Assembly: GCA_038503075.1 (NCBI GenBank) | Contig: JBCAML010000001.1 | Coordinates: 2,480,001 to 2,544,000, forward strand | Direction of reading: 5' to 3' | DNA length: 64,000 bases | Origin: Gyromitra esculenta | Lineage: Eukaryota > Ascomycota > Pezizomycetes > Pezizales > Discinaceae | Made by a program: the position numbers and the translations under genes | Shown: positions 11,863 through 26,393 of the stretch, in pieces | Numbering within the stretch: position 1 is the first letter of the stretch | Layout of the letters: each line of letters begins with the position of its first letter | The notes under the pieces: model-generated | The model's database searches: none | Told to the model about the DNA's origin: nothing | Seen by the model: only the letters and a program-made list of their open reading frames with translations

Positions 11863-14800
11863 CTGTGCCACCCTACTAATATATATATATCATAACCTAG
11901 TTTATGAACCCTGCTGGCTAGGCAGCTTCTTGATTAAATATAAAGCACAATAACTATCGTCAAATTAAATATACGTATCGTATTACATCTTTTAGTGGGC
12001 ATGAAATTCCAGATACTTTTCGATAAAGGTTATTAAAATGATGGTTTTAGTCACCTATGCTTCGGACCTTCCTTTCCTAGTTACTACAAAACCACAACAC
12101 GCATATGTATGCACGTGCACATGTACATACAGTGAGTGATTACCTCTTTCTGCACTAAGATGTTAATCTCCGCTCAAGCTTAACCAAGCTTGGGAATATA
12201 TATATATCGTAGTCTAAAATTCTACGATTGGGCCCTGGCATCAGCATCCATAAGGCAGCTCCAACCAGCCCTTATGACTAATTCGATATATAAAGTGCTC
12301 TCATATATATATACACACACATATATATATATGAATAAAGCTAGGCTACTTTCAAGGTGGTGGCGGTGGTAGCAGTGATGTTAACGGTGATATCGATGCC
12401 TAGAAGAAAAAATATATGTTATGATTTTAGGGAAGGAGCTGCCTTGATACTAGTTAAGAAATTATTATTATTTAGTCTAAGCGACATTAGTGTACGGTAT
12501 AGAGTTATCATTTAGTTATCCAGAGTGGCGAAGGTTCAAGCTCGAATCGCTCCAGCACCGCATTCATCTGCCCTGGGGAAGGAACCCTCACCCCTGTCCC
12601 AGGGTTTTGGAACAGCAGTAGAATACCGGCAGATGTACTTCATCAATATTTGCTTATATATTTCAAAAGACTTTGGTCTAAGTGGAAAAGAGGGACCCAT
12701 ATGTCCATGTACGTACACATATATACGCAACTCACTATATCTTCAGGCCCCCAATGTGTCCTCCAACAAAATATCTCGGTAATAACTGGTTGAGCAACAA
12801 ACGGTCGTCATTGTACGGCGATGGGAGTATTGTAACGATAACATCTCTAGGTGATTTGAATGCGGGGCGACGTTACTTGTCGAAGCGTTATATCGGGTAC
12901 AGGTACCTTGGCCTCTACGCCATATATATAGTTTCTAGTGCAATCTTACTGTTTATTTCCCATTTGACAGTCCCAATCAGCTCTAGGTGTGTCACAGGAC
13001 GGTATTTCACAGATATTGAAGTCTGTGATCGCAAAATACCTCATCCAGTCACCCCACCGAAAAAGTCTCTCCGATACTCATATAACTGAACGCGAGTTAT
13101 AGTATACTGACAAGCCGAGGCTAATCCAATTGAAAATATATACTAATCCAAATCATATCAAAGTCAAGGCAATTTTTAGTAAGTCAAAACCAGAGCCCTA
13201 ACACACATATCACGCTCCAAAAGGTAAACATCAATGTTATATGTTTACAGCTCAGGCTTCTTAGAGCCTAGACATCGTGTTTCGCTCACTTGAACCTCAT
13301 ATATAAAGAATAGGGCACCACCGTGTTTGCCCAGCTACATCTACAGTAAACGAGGATCATATTTGCACACAGACGTCACTTCACTCCGGATTTTACATAT
13401 TCAGCAAAGAGAGCTCCCCGCGAAAAGGGGGAACATTACATGTAAGTATATTCACGCAGTTACATAACCGAACTAAAACTACAGGTCTGTGAAACACAGC
13501 CCAGTAACCTATATATATATACTAACGCTCGCGAAGATAACGTTGACTACATATATACCGTATACTCACACGCAAACCATGAACAAGAGTACATAAAAGG
13601 TATATACATACTAGCAGCCACAAATATTTCACATATCTAGTAGCTGCATGCCACGTAGGCACACGATTTGGTAAGTAAATGCAGAGTGGGTACATGTAGT
13701 TTATCCAAAAAACCTGTAGCCTACCAACGCCTATATACCAAATGTAAAGTTATATCAACAAGCAAAACTTACTAGCTTAGCTTAACCTCAAACCACAACA
13801 TACGTATACGTCAAGCGAAAAGATCACAGGTTCTCCCTAGGCACGTAATCACGCGACACGACTCAAGTTCAATTTTGCACCCAACCACCACCTTTAGCCC
13901 ACACAACCATCTAAAAGCACTGTGTTAGTAGTACTGACCCTATTACCCGAGCAAATGAATCATTTAGCACACTGCTCACACAAAAAAATTGAGTTAATAT
14001 GTTAATTAATGTATTTAGGGGTGCATATGTTTGAAAATGACCATCAATCCCATTTACTCCTTCGGTTACATGCTCTTTTCTAGACGATTGGTTTACCAAT
14101 TGATGCATTACCAGATATCGATACATTTCCTGTGTCTCTTTCGATTTACTCACCTCCAATTTCGACTGAAAAGGGACAATGTGATGTACCTTCTGTATCT
14201 GATTCTATAGAAACCGATAGTGCAGGTGGTAGAGATGGTCTTTAGGTGTGGAAACCTCTAGGTTCAGACAGATCGTATATGAGCCGAGGTTTTGCTGACG
14301 GAGTTTATAATTTTTAAGGTTTCAATAACGCATCGAAAAGGGAGGGCCAAAGAGAGTTAAAGGGAGTAAAAGGCATCGACTTTCCCTCATTACGACTCGC
14401 CCTCCTCTTTCTACTTACATTACCCCAGCAAACGTTATTATTGTTAAAGCACGTTCTCCAAGCCCTCCTAAACTGCATTTCTTGATGTATTACCCACACA
14501 AGGCTTCTACTGTAGAATATGATTTATTTCCTGTGCGTTGCCTACACAAATTTTTTTGCAGTAAGTTCTAGTGCATTTCCCGCTACATTTCCCAAGGTGG
14601 TAGAGCAATATATAAAGACTCCGTAAGGGCTTCTCTACAATAAGTGTTATTCAATTTTGGCTTGGAGGTCAGATCAGTGAGATACAAGCGAAGGTTGACA
14701 CCATATAGTACGAAAAAGCCGGGGGGGTGATCTGGTACCATATTGTCAAGAAATGCCAGCTTAATTCTGTATACGTAGAGTTGCCGTATTCATCGCAACA

Positions 14801-14938
14801 ATCCAGAGTTAATCTACCATTCTCTCCGATATACCTCACATACTTTGTACAAATTCCATCCCCTCTCCGGTCCCCTTTTTAAAAAAAATCACTGTTTCAT
14901 TGTTTTATCTGGGTACAAGAATGTCACATGCAACCGAA

Positions 14939-14993
14939 GTTGTTGTTTGTTCATTGGGTACATTCAACTTGTAGTTTATGGCGCTCCATGCAA
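14939..14993 (+). repeat. Dispersed repeat, copy B
   Basis: Second copy of the repeat at 11811-11862, sharing GTTGTTGTTT, TTCATT, GGTACATTCAAC and TTATGG in the same order. Next to it, ACAAATTCCAT occurs twice (about 14849 and 15019) and CATGCAACC twice, so the neighbourhood is itself internally repetitive. Confidence 0.45.
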
Positions 14994-17596
14994 CCAAAGT
15001 TATAACGTGAATAAAACCACAAATTCCATTCCCTTTTTCGTCCTATATATATACATGTATACAATACATGTAGCCCAACCAATAGAAAAACCCTATGCAT
15101 ACATGTATATTTGCCCAGTTGGGTCCCGTTCAACTGTCAGAGATCTACTAATTCGACCCAACCATCGTCGAATGAAGTACTCTCACGACGCAATACTCCC
15201 AATAAAAGGCATTCGTGAAAAGGCGAATCATCGCCAACGGTTGAGGAGCCCGCGCCGAGGAACGATTAAGATATTTGTAAAGTAGCCTACATGTATTCCT
15301 AATCAACACGTGATTCTATTAAAAAATACATCCTGTTAACTAATCGGTAAGAACCAATACCATCAGCTTGTTTAAGCGCAGTTGCAACCGGCGGCGTGAT
15401 GAATATTAATTATTCGCGCCACAAGCCGCGGCTATGCATGTCCCGTGCCAGGCAACCACAATATAAAATTAAACCTAATAATCTAGATCTGGATTGAAAC
15501 AGAGAGGATGGCTCGCACAAATACAAGTTAGGTTGTGTTAATCCAGATGCATAAACCATAGCCACAGTGCGCGGTGCAGTCTCGAACACCAAGCTTGAGG
15601 GAATAGTCGCCAATTCAATTATCATGCGCGTACAGCGGAATAGCTTCTTGACTAGGTAGGCCAGTACCAGTGGTTAACTGGTATACGTATATACTAGTAT
15701 ATATATTATATGTACTTGATACTGATGCGACATTAACAAAACCGCCAAGAGCACACCACATACGTGTATCTACTCAACCCCCGACAACACTAACATTTAC
15801 ACATGAAGATCTTATAACACGAAAACGGAGATGACTGAGATAAGGCCCAAAGCCGACCCCAAAACTCCCATCAGAGTTTTTACTTGTATATAATTATAGC
15901 TAAAACACATGTAGCTGCTGAACTAAATTGTGGAGAGCCTCGTAACCCCCTGAAGATATATAAAAGTCATTCATGATCCAAGAAAAGCTCGGGATTGTAA
16001 TTGCAAAACAGATTCTAAAGATAAATACTTGTATGAAATTACAAATACATGTAGTTTCTTTGGTAAGCACGTGCGGTAGACCCACTCAGAGAGCTAGCGC
16101 GGCGTGAACCCTATATACATAACATACATGTATATGACCGGTACCAATATGCCCAAGAATTTCGGAGACGAGTCTATAAAAGCGCCTCACCAATAAGCCC
16201 TGGTCCCGACGTCGATATACATATCGTTGCAAATAAAGTCGAATCGAAGTCCTCGCACCAATACCTAGAATCCATAAGTAAATTTACTCATTCCTTCCAT
16301 CTCAATCTTCGATTTATATAGTACGGTATTCAAAGTTGATGTTCGGGTGATTTTTTCTAATATGCTGCGCATGCCCAACGCAATCTCCGAAGGTTTCAAC
16401 CAATCTCCGGATTTCCCACAGCGTGAACGCTCGCCATTAATTTCCCAAGTAGCCCAATTGACTGAGATAGCTTTTAACGGTATTACGTATAGTCAATTAC
16501 TACATGTAATTAGCTAACGCCGTTTTTATCAAAGTGCCTGAAATAGACGGATAGCGACTTCAAGGTCTTTCCCCACACACCATTCAGTAAGAAACACGAG
16601 GTGGTGATCAACTACGATGCACGAATCACATTCTCTTCAAGACACGACATGAGCGTTGGTGCTAGCTAACCAAGAGCGTCGATCTCCGGATTAAAATTTA
16701 GTAGGGCCTATACTACATATGTTAATACTTATAGCCAGCAGTGATTTTTTTTCACTTCAGGTGCGCATGCTCAATAAGCCAAATCCAGACTTTCGGGGGT
16801 TCTACCCTCCAGGACCATTTTCTCCCTCCCCCGATGAGCCACTGATGCTCGACTGCGTTGCTAATTATGTCTTAAATTCCTACGGGAGTCACAACCTCTT
16901 ATTCGTACTAGGCGGCCACCCGTGCGGAATTCATTTCTTTTGAAACCACACCAATCGGTGGCGGGGTCAAAATGGTATCGATAAGGATCGAAAGTCGTTA
17001 CTAGCAGAGATACAGGATCTACAAGTTTTCTGCAGGTGACGACAGTCTAGATATCTTTCGGCTTGCGGTTTTTGATCTCAAAGACAGTGGCGCAGGTGTG
17101 ATCCAACAGGGGGAGTCCTAGACTTAATGCTTTGTCGAGTTCAATGGCTGAGACGAGACATTTTAGGGTCCCATAGAATATTAGAGGTGTCCAATACAAT
17201 AAAAAAACTCGGCCATAACTCCACCTTTTTGCCACCGGTAAACCGATAATCGGCTTACAATTCGTATCATAAATCAGGACAAGTGCAGTGCTGCCTGAAA
17301 GTTCATCTGAAATTCAAGCCCAGAAAAGGTCAAGCGCAATGCTACTCGGTGGAATTCACATCCAGCTATTTAGCTCTAGATCTATGGATAAATATATAGC
17401 CGGGCTGCGGAGGAACTGCGACGAGGCATTTTACCATGAATAGGCATATATACTGGAACAGAGTAAGTACCAACTTTCCGGTGGAATTGTAAAACCGTAC
17501 GGACAAGGATGGACTCACAAAAATTAAACCAGGCGGTAGTTGAGCCGGTTGCCCCTCGCCGAAGAGTGAGAAAAGCAAATAAGGTGATCTAGTGGA

Positions 17597-17649
17597 AAAG
17601 ATTAAAAGCAAAAAGCAAAAAAAAAAAAAGCAAAAGCAAAAAAAGCAAA
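17597..17649 (+). repeat. A-rich AAAAGC-type simple repeat
   Basis: Irregular AAAAGC/AAAGC units run for about 50 bp. The Lys/Gln-rich and Phe/Cys-rich frames seen here on the two strands come from this repeat and not from genes. Confidence 0.8.
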
Positions 17650-20600
17650 CAAGCGAGCTCCTCCAGAGAATACACAAAACCGCCCCAGAGCACGACCCAA
17701 TTATACAACCGATAGATATTTCCATAGCCTGTGACAAAATTAATAACTATTCAGTAATGGACCAAACTAGAGAGTGTTGGGCATAAGCCAGTGAGATATC
17801 TGGGCCGGGATCTTTCTGCAACTAAGGAAGATCTAGATATGTCGTCAAAGCCCGCCTCAATAGCTAATTATAAGGGGTATATGCTTCCAGAAACTAACGG
17901 CAATAAATGTCCACGCATGAAACTAAAACTGCGTCTTATGTGTCTTGAGGTACCTATGTTCTCTAAACCCGCCTTTTATCCTCCATACGGGTATATAGTA
18001 TTAATCAACGATACTAAAGAGTATTTAATACTTTCATTATCACGAAATCTATCAGCCTGTGAAATATGAGTGATAATTTGTGATCTTGGGGATAATCCAC
18101 CTAGAAGCGGTATATATCTAAAATATTCTCAGCTAGTAGTGAAGCGGATATTCACATTTACAAGAGTAGTGCATCCAGTTTACGCAATAATGACGACCAG
18201 GAATCTGAAGCTTAATTAGACCTTCTGCAGAACGAACGGCCTCTAACAACGCTGGTACATGCAGAGTACATACATGTATACAGTTTGATTGCCGGGGCAT
18301 CAACGTACCTTATCTTGGTCGTGACCTTGGTCGTATGTCATTCTACATAGCTATGACTAATCGCAGAATCCTAAGCCATCGAGAATCTTGTCCACATGGA
18401 AAACTGTGACGCAGCTGCTAAGCCAGAAATGAAGAAATAAACTTTCTTCGAGAATTTCGCTGCTAGGGGCACCGGAACAAAAGTATATTGAGAAATTGCG
18501 TTTCCTAAATAGTCGTACGCGTACGTACATGCAGGGTAATCTCTGGAACCGTTACATGTTAGTGCCACCATTCTTGATATAGATAGTTTTTTTTTTTGCT
18601 CGGCATGACCACATCTTGCATACCCCCCCATAAAGGTTTATCTCAAAAAGGGGGAGCCGGAAGAGAGTTGAGAATTGTCCGGCAACTAGGCGAATTCGCA
18701 ACTTCAGCCCAGCAGAAACCGTTTTTCCCTCAGGCGATATCATGCACGATAAAGCATAACGGGGGATAGGTAGTCCATTAGCTCCATATCCACGGTGAAA
18801 ATAGTTTAAGTAGCAACATTGGCAAAAACGTAATATTCCTAATGACACTGACAATAAGAAAACACTATATATTCACTTCGACTATTCAATCTTACTCATT
18901 CACGCATGTATATATAATTATACGTGTCCTGAAAAGAGCAAAACAAAAGCACACACTGACATCATCGTTAATCCCGATCAAATCGAACAGACATACATGT
19001 ATTCGGAGCAGGCTCAAACGTATCGGACCCCATGCACGTACCGGCAGTCGCTTCCGGCGGCTTCTTTTGAGGCGCCGTTACATCTTATTCAGAAAAATCA
19101 CCTCTCACAAGAGTATGAGGCTAAGCCTATCTTGTTGAGTTTGGTATAACATTGGGACGCACGAGAAACTAGGCCCCCGGAGCATTAGCCCTAAGTTGTG
19201 ATTCTGCTAGTTCTACTTGATCATGAAGCTTGAAAGGAGTAGAAGATAGATGTATTAAAATAATACTATGATTAGGGCCAAAGACATCAGTAGCAGGTAT
19301 ATATAGGGTAGCGCGCGCTTCTAGCGCCACAGTTAAATATACATACTCAATAGTCCCACATACACATCTGGACCCTGGTAAACGAATGGCAAATGTATTG
19401 CGGAGAGTTGGTTATAGGGGCTTTGCAAAAAAAAACTAATCGGCTTACTATAATCAGCAGAAGCTTCCAGAAATGTGCTTGAAAAGCATTTACAATTGTC
19501 TATAAGCCACACTTTAAAGGGAGACAAAGCCTTGATCGGTGGTGTGCTAAGGTCCCGATCTCACTTGACCTACTTGGCTAGTTGGAGAGCTCAGGTCTTG
19601 AAAAATGGAAATCCTTAGGCCTAAACTCTACAGCTACATGTACATGTACAGCTTGTGGTACTCTATACGTAACGTATCAGGTAAGGCATCAGGCTAAAGC
19701 ATCACTTCGCCAACAGGTGCTTTTATAGTAAAGCGGCAGGCTAATGCGCACTACGCATACCACTATTTCTTTACCTCAGAAGGACTTCTTTTCATTCCGT
19801 CATAGACAGACTGGTTCTTTCTTCCTCGCTCTAAATTTGCGTTTATGCTTAAATCGCTAATTTCCTTTTTTTTTCATTCCCTCACCCTCTTTCCCTTTCG
19901 TATTTCCCCTGAGCCGTGAAAGGAGTTGTTATGTGGTCGTTTGACCGGTGATCGTTCCGTCGTAAACTCCGTTATGACGGTGTTCTACAGTTTGATGTTG
20001 TTGAACACCGTTATGGGTGAGGCTAGCTGTGTTTGTACGAAATCATGCAGGATCAGATTCGATGCAGCCATTCGCCGTTGCCTGCCACGCGAGCGCGGCC
20101 ATGATCCGAATTCCGGATCTTGGTCAACGTCTTACAGCAAGCCACTCAATCACACTTTCCCTCCTGCGAGAGTCGGCCTGCAGTAATTCCAAATAGAGAT
20201 CAACGATTAGCTGTTTCTAACTAGTGATTTTCACTCTTAATCACTAGCTTTGCCCAACAAGGCATCTCCCCTCGGTGGGGCGTATTGCTTCGTTACATTG
20301 GCCACTCTTCCCGAAAAAGGGGGACTTTCGGGATTACTACACCCCCACTCCAATCGCTCCCGTGACTTCACTTGGATCTACTATCTCGCATTTGGACTTG
20401 GAGCTGGGTCTAAACCTGGAAATCCCAGAAAAACCATCCGCTTCTGCTGCCAGGAATTCAACCTCATCCACGTACAGGAAGTAGCTTCTGCCACCCACAG
20501 GAACCATAGGTGAGAGTTCCTCGGAGCTTGACTCCTACCGGCGACTTATTTACCCTTTTATGAAGCTTACGATGGTTCTGCTTTGCGATCGTCGCTGTTT

Positions 20601-20714
20601 GTTTGTTTTGAAAGGAAAGAGACCGCCTCGCTTAATCAATGGGCATCTGGTTAGCACCAGAAAGCAGGCCTCAATAAGTTGCAATTGTGCAATTGTGCAG
20701 TTATACTACATGTA

Positions 20715-23700
20715 GTCAACTTCATTCAGAGTGCCGAAATAAACATTTCTCTGGCCATGATGCGGAAGTCTGAAGAAGCCAACAACCAGGCGGCAGGCGA
20801 CAGAAGTTCACAAACCATTATTTCCCAAGAGATTGGACAAGCCACCAAAATCCCGACGAAAGTTACAGCTAGTCCAATTTTTGCGGGTGGGATAAGACGG
20901 GCAACTACGTACCCGGTATAAAGCACTGGGGGGAGGTTATTTGTGGATATGCCGTGACTTCTGCTCTCGACCATCGGCGACTCCGAAAAGGTTCATTGAC
21001 CCAGGCATCGACTTCCGTACATATTATGGAGTCCTTAGCAGGGCAGGACGCCCTGCCTCCTGGTGAATGTGTGTACCACGATTAGCGAGGTACCTTCCGA
21101 GAATCGAAACGGTTCCCAAATATCCCCTCGGGTCATGCCGCCAATGCTCAAAAAACGTGGGCATCTCACCACGTGGAACGCGCATACAGCTTTCTTTCGT
21201 GCAGGCAGTCCTCTGGTTCTGGTGCTGGTGCGGTGCTCGGCGTCTGTGCTGGCCGCTGAGACAGGCTCAGGAAATTATTCCAAGCGAACAGCGAGTTTTG
21301 TTCTGTGCGACGCCAATAAAAGAGGGCTCTTTTTGCTCGAATTGACCATTTTATGGTTCCGTATGGAGACAGGATCATCTTGATTTTCGGTGAGACCTCG
21401 AGTCAAGACTTGACCCAAATTATCCAGAGATCTCTGAAACCGTAAGGTTTTGATTGGTCAAGCATGGACCCTGAACTCCATGTAGCAGAACCGTTGAAGT
21501 CGCCGACTCCAGTCTGCAGTTCGCGCACTCCGGAACGAGGCTGTGCCGCACCGCACAGGAGGCTCAAATGTGAGACATTACCAATCAGAGCATGTAGCAG
21601 ACAAACTCTCCGGGGCCGCGTCCTGCGGCGGGGGTCTGTCCAGCAGGACACCAACCAACTCCGCGCAGTTGTCCCTGAGGCTCCAACCTGCTCATCGCGA
21701 ACTGGCTCGAGCTAAGACGGAAAGAGGAGGGGCTAAGAAATCCCTGCACGGACTATATAAAGCTAGGCGCGGGTTATTCCGGTACCAGATACTGGTTAGC
21801 CATCCACAATCCTCAAGTGACACCATTGGCGGGCAACGGGCGCGCCGGACGTCAAATTTGGTGTGGGTGCAACCAGCCTGACTTCGCCAAGAGAGCCAAT
21901 CAGACTCAACGATCGATTAAGCTAATGCCGATCCTCGCAAGCGAATGCTGCCTCCACCCACCCCCCCTCCCCCCCACAATGCTCAGAAACGAGATCAGAA
22001 TGAAACGGCAGATTTAGCGTCAACCTTCAAAGGATGAACAGGAAAACATCGCGTCCTGCGTCAGCGTCATCGTGAGAGTATCATCAAAAGTGGGGAAGAA
22101 ACGAAAAAAAAATTTAAATATCCCGAATAGGGAAACATCCAAGCCCACACATCTTGAGAGACCAACTCAACGCGATCACGATGGGTCTCCGATTTTGTCC
22201 TGCTTAGATCTAGATACCGACGTTGACACAGATTGCGCCTTGACGTCGGTTGTCAACCACCCCCCCCCAAAAAGGACATAGATAGTTACTCCCCCAGATA
22301 CCTCATCGCTCCATACCCAGTTTACAGGCATACACACACAAGTATGGAATTGGTCGTAATAAGAACTTTCAATAGGATACTCGTGGCGAGGATTTTCGTT
22401 CTCACCGCTCAGGACCCCTTTGTCGGATTGTCGGACTGATTACCTATTATCTACTTCTGGGGGAACAAGGGGGTGGCTTTAGCTGTATTGCGTATGCCAG
22501 AGTCACGATGCTCTGACGATTGGGTTGATGCACGGTTATAGTTGTGTTTCAGTTGACTGGCACAATGGGGGTTTGGTAAAGTGAGACACAACTTGCTCCC
22601 CGCCAACTCTCTGAGCGGACCGCAGCCACGTCTGTGCCGAAGAACGTTGCCCATCAAGCCGGAACATCGATTGACATGGCTCCAGCTGAAAATTGGTCTC
22701 ACACTGACGAAATAAGCGTGGTCAAGGATGTCATGTTATCGATCCAATTTACTCGAGTGAAAGGGAAAAAAAAGGGAGATCAGACAGGACTCGGCAGAGA
22801 GAACGTGTTCTCCAATTGATTTATGATGATTTTATTTCAAATTTCTTCTTCTCGTGGATCCATCCGATACCCTTGTCGAATGCTGGCCTTTCTCAACACC
22901 ATCATGATTTACGGACAATTTCCGAAAAAAAGTCTCTGGGCGTGCGCGGCGACGACGGTGACATCTCTCTCTCTGGTTCTATCAAACGGATGTATGTGAT
23001 CGCTGCTCTTTTAGCTCACTGCTCTTTCTGCTTAGCTGCAAGTGAGCTTCGCCTGAAGTAGTAGACGGCGACCATTACTCCTGCTTGGCATGACCAGGTC
23101 AGGAAGTGCACCCCACGCGGGGAGTGGCAGAGATCCTCCCCTTTTCGTCGATGGTTCCAAGGACAGGGCTGGGCTAGGCGGTTGGTTGCACCACCGAGAT
23201 TATGCTGCATGCGGGTTCAGGCATGACTTGCTCCAAAGCAGCAGCGTTGACGCTCTTCTATTGAATTCATACCCTAGCACATCTATCCAGCTCTCCCACA
23301 CCTCGTCCCATCATCACTTTTCCGCCCCATCCTCGACCCTACCAAACCACAAGTCCCGGAGGATCAGAGTTTTAGAGTAGGGGAATGGAGGGGCCGGATC
23401 ACGTAGGCTGCACCCGACAGTGAGGGTGTCCCACAGTTTCGTGGCCGGGTATCGTGGTTCGCATCTAGCCTGACCGTTTGCGGAGAATAGTAGCGAGAAT
23501 CTTTTCATTTCAATACCCACCCATCAGGATTTAGCGCCTACCGTGACGTGACCCAGCAGCAACGACATCACTTCTGCCTTTTTTTTGAACTCGTTTTTAC
23601 TTCCCCTCCTCTTCAGATTGCGTGTCACGGGTATCTCAGGTCACCACTCACCATTAATAACTTTGGGCGCGGCAAAAATAAAAATAAAATAAACCAAGAG

Positions 23701-26393
23701 AAAAAAAAAAGCGCGGAGAGACACTAAGCCTTGGACTTAGGCCTGGGGTACCTATTGCGATGAAGGTCCAGCCAGAATGTGCGAAAAGTAGAAGGCTGCA
23801 TCCATACAAAATTCCTTCGATTTAAGAGAAGAGGAGCTTCAAGTGGGAATCGAGTTCAGCGGAATACCATATCTTCCATTATCCAAACGTATTGGTGAGC
23901 GCGGGCTGCCTGTATATTACCGTTTCTTGCCTTCTGTTCTGCATCAAGTAAAAAAGTAAAACAAGGACATACTGCCTCCCACACCAAATAATATCCAGAA
24001 CGCACCAGCCACCCCCCTCACACATCCCAGACGAGACGCTGAGCCGTGTTGCTGGGTTGCAACTGGGAACATCCATCCTCTATCTTGGGTTTGCTGCGGC
24101 GAGATCGAGTTGTATCATTTTACTACTCTACGATTGCTACGTGCATTCCGTGTACGCCGTCCGTGTTGGGCAGGAGGTTGTTCCCATCAACTTGAATTAC
24201 GTTCTGTCCGTGCGAGCTACGCCCTCCCCCTCCGACGACTAGTATCCAGCTGCCGTCGTCTTGCTGCCGCCGCTGCTATCTGTTGCAAATCGCGGAGAGA
24301 CATCTGAGACCTGTGTTGGGTGGTCGACGACGTCGGCGATTGATTCGGGGACCTCACGTCTCCCAATTGCTTGATTGGCAGCGTTCCAAATTGCAAGAAG
24401 AAAATACACTGGGCAAGAATCGACGTCTGTCCGACCCTAGGACTAGAGAAGGGTCGTACAGCGCATCTTGGACACCCGTCCTTTCCCTCTGGTTAATCTG
24501 CAAATCTTTGCTCAAGCGGGGTGCAACAACAACACAATCTCTGCACCGTAGGTTGTCGGGCCCTTCTCCAAGGACAACCTGGTTTCTCTTAGCCTAGAGC
24601 AATAAACTTGGATGCAATCTCTGTCTTGGTTGGCCAGATCAGGAGTTGATACCAACAGATTGGAGTCGGACAATCGACAAGCAGCGCATTGACGGTAAGG
24701 CTTGACCGGCGGGTGGGACTTGTCTGTATATAGCTTGTGGCCATCGGGGATGACGGATCCGTCATCGGCAGTTGAGATCTCTACACTCTGACCACTTGCC
24801 AATGCCAAAGGGAAGAAAACGGTCTGCGAAATTTAGAGGGAAAAAAAAGCAACACCAGGCCCCCCCCAAAAGGAAATTCAAAAGGGCCTAAAGTAAGAAA
24901 AATAATAGTCAGACGCCAGAGACACAATGGACAGCGGGTGACTTGTCAACGGGGTCAAGCGAGCGCCGAGGGGAAAAGAAAGCTTTTTGATCGTTTCCTG
25001 TCATCTGTCATCTCTGCAGGCGATTACTATTAGTACATTTGACTACTTGAGGTGTCGGGAAAAACCGTATGTCTCTACGCCGATGTCTACATAGGTCCCT
25101 TTGCATTGACCAAAATATTTGAAAGTTCGTGGCAAAAGGAACATCTCCCTGTACTCAAAATAGCGAAACATTAATATATACGCACCACACGGGGGTTGGG
25201 TTGTTGCAATTGCAATTGACAACCCAGGGATAACACCAGGGTAAGGGGGGTGAGGCAGGCCGCCCTCAGCACCTTGATAATAGCCGCTTCATTAACACAT
25301 CCCGCAGAGAGAAGCGTCCCCTGTCGCAAATCAGCACCCGGTGATCTGGAACTCCGTCCAGCATAGCACAACTTTATTATTCCACATCCAGATTTTTGTG
25401 AATTTTTTTTTGGACAGGGAAAGGAAAAAAGATGATACTCAGTTACTAGGTAACCCAACACCCCTCCCACTGGGCACTGGCACTTAAACTCTGCATATAA
25501 GCTTGGACATTCCCGCCCTCCGTTTCAGCGGCCGAGTTTCTGGGTTCACCTCTGCGCTGTTTACCAACCTACATACTTGCTACTGCTTCAACTATCTGTA
25601 TCTGGGGTGAACACATACACACCATACCTACTTAGCAGGCACCGCATCGTCCAAATAATCTGCACAACCCATCTTCCCCCTTACATACAAGGTTTGATCC
25701 ACCGTTGTGTGTTAACGCTGCTTCTTTTTTCATACCACCAACACCCCCCTCAAGGCCCACTCGGTACACGAAAGCCTTGACAAACGCTAGCAAGTAAAGA
25801 CTAGCCGGGTCACACAATTGTGACTGGTGAGACATCTACTCACAGACAGACACCCACACCACATATATCACGTCACAGTGGTTGGGACCCACCCATCACG
25901 CAGCTGCTCAAGCAAAGTCAAGACAAGACTGAAAATATCTTGTCTTTCCTGGGCGGTTGGTGCGGTATCTTAGTCCGCCTGTTGGCCGTTGTTCAGTTAA
26001 AGTTTCGGCACTTAACATCTATTTTGTTGGTTAAAAAGGTGGAGCGCAGGCAGAGTGACAACAGGTGCTTGATTGCTTAGCTTCATCAAAGTTTTGGCCT
26101 GCTCGGGCCTACTCGGGATACGCCAAGGTTACCGGTGGTTTGCTTCCTTTTGCCTCAGCCTTTTCCGAACTTTGAACCTTTCGCCTACCCCCCCATCAAG
26201 GTTACATAAACTTCCCGGCTCCCCGTTTGTTGTAAGTTCCTTTCCCCTGAATCACTCGAAAGCCTATGCTAAAAGAATATAAGCCCATCTTCCCCACCAT
26301 TCTCTCGACATATCTCTCACCCTCAACGTTGACATACCTTAACTTAACACACCACACACCATCCATCCACACCACCTCCGCCCACTATTCATC
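20715..26393. other. Long upstream region of flbD
   Basis: This stretch is richer in GC than the one to its left, and all frames hold 60-110-codon open stretches without family resemblance. Long C and T runs occur near 21960, 22260 and 25400. The last 500 bp are C/T/A-rich, like a fungal transcript leader. Fungal developmental regulators often have long upstream control regions and leaders, so I read this as regulatory DNA of flbD, without direct proof. Confidence 0.4.

Larger units (their letters stand above)
11401..20714. repeat. Cluster of the TACATGTA palindrome in AT-rich gap
   Basis: I counted 16 exact copies of the 8-bp palindrome TACATGTA here, starting at 11401, 11639, 13437, 13691, 15052, 15065, 15100, 15288, 16046, 16125, 16501, 18271, 18994, 19635, 19641 and 20707. 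Base composition alone would predict less than one. Five more lie in intergenic DNA at 37092, 37483, 47338, 55373 and 57624, and I saw none inside a coding exon. The surrounding DNA is gene-free, rich in TATATA runs, and lacks any transposon protein I could recognise. Confidence 0.8.

Noticed and set aside
19926..22500. Cluster of 60-110-codon frames in all six frames
   Set aside because: Expected from the lower stop-codon density of GC-richer DNA; none shows a motif, good splice sites or a consistent strand.
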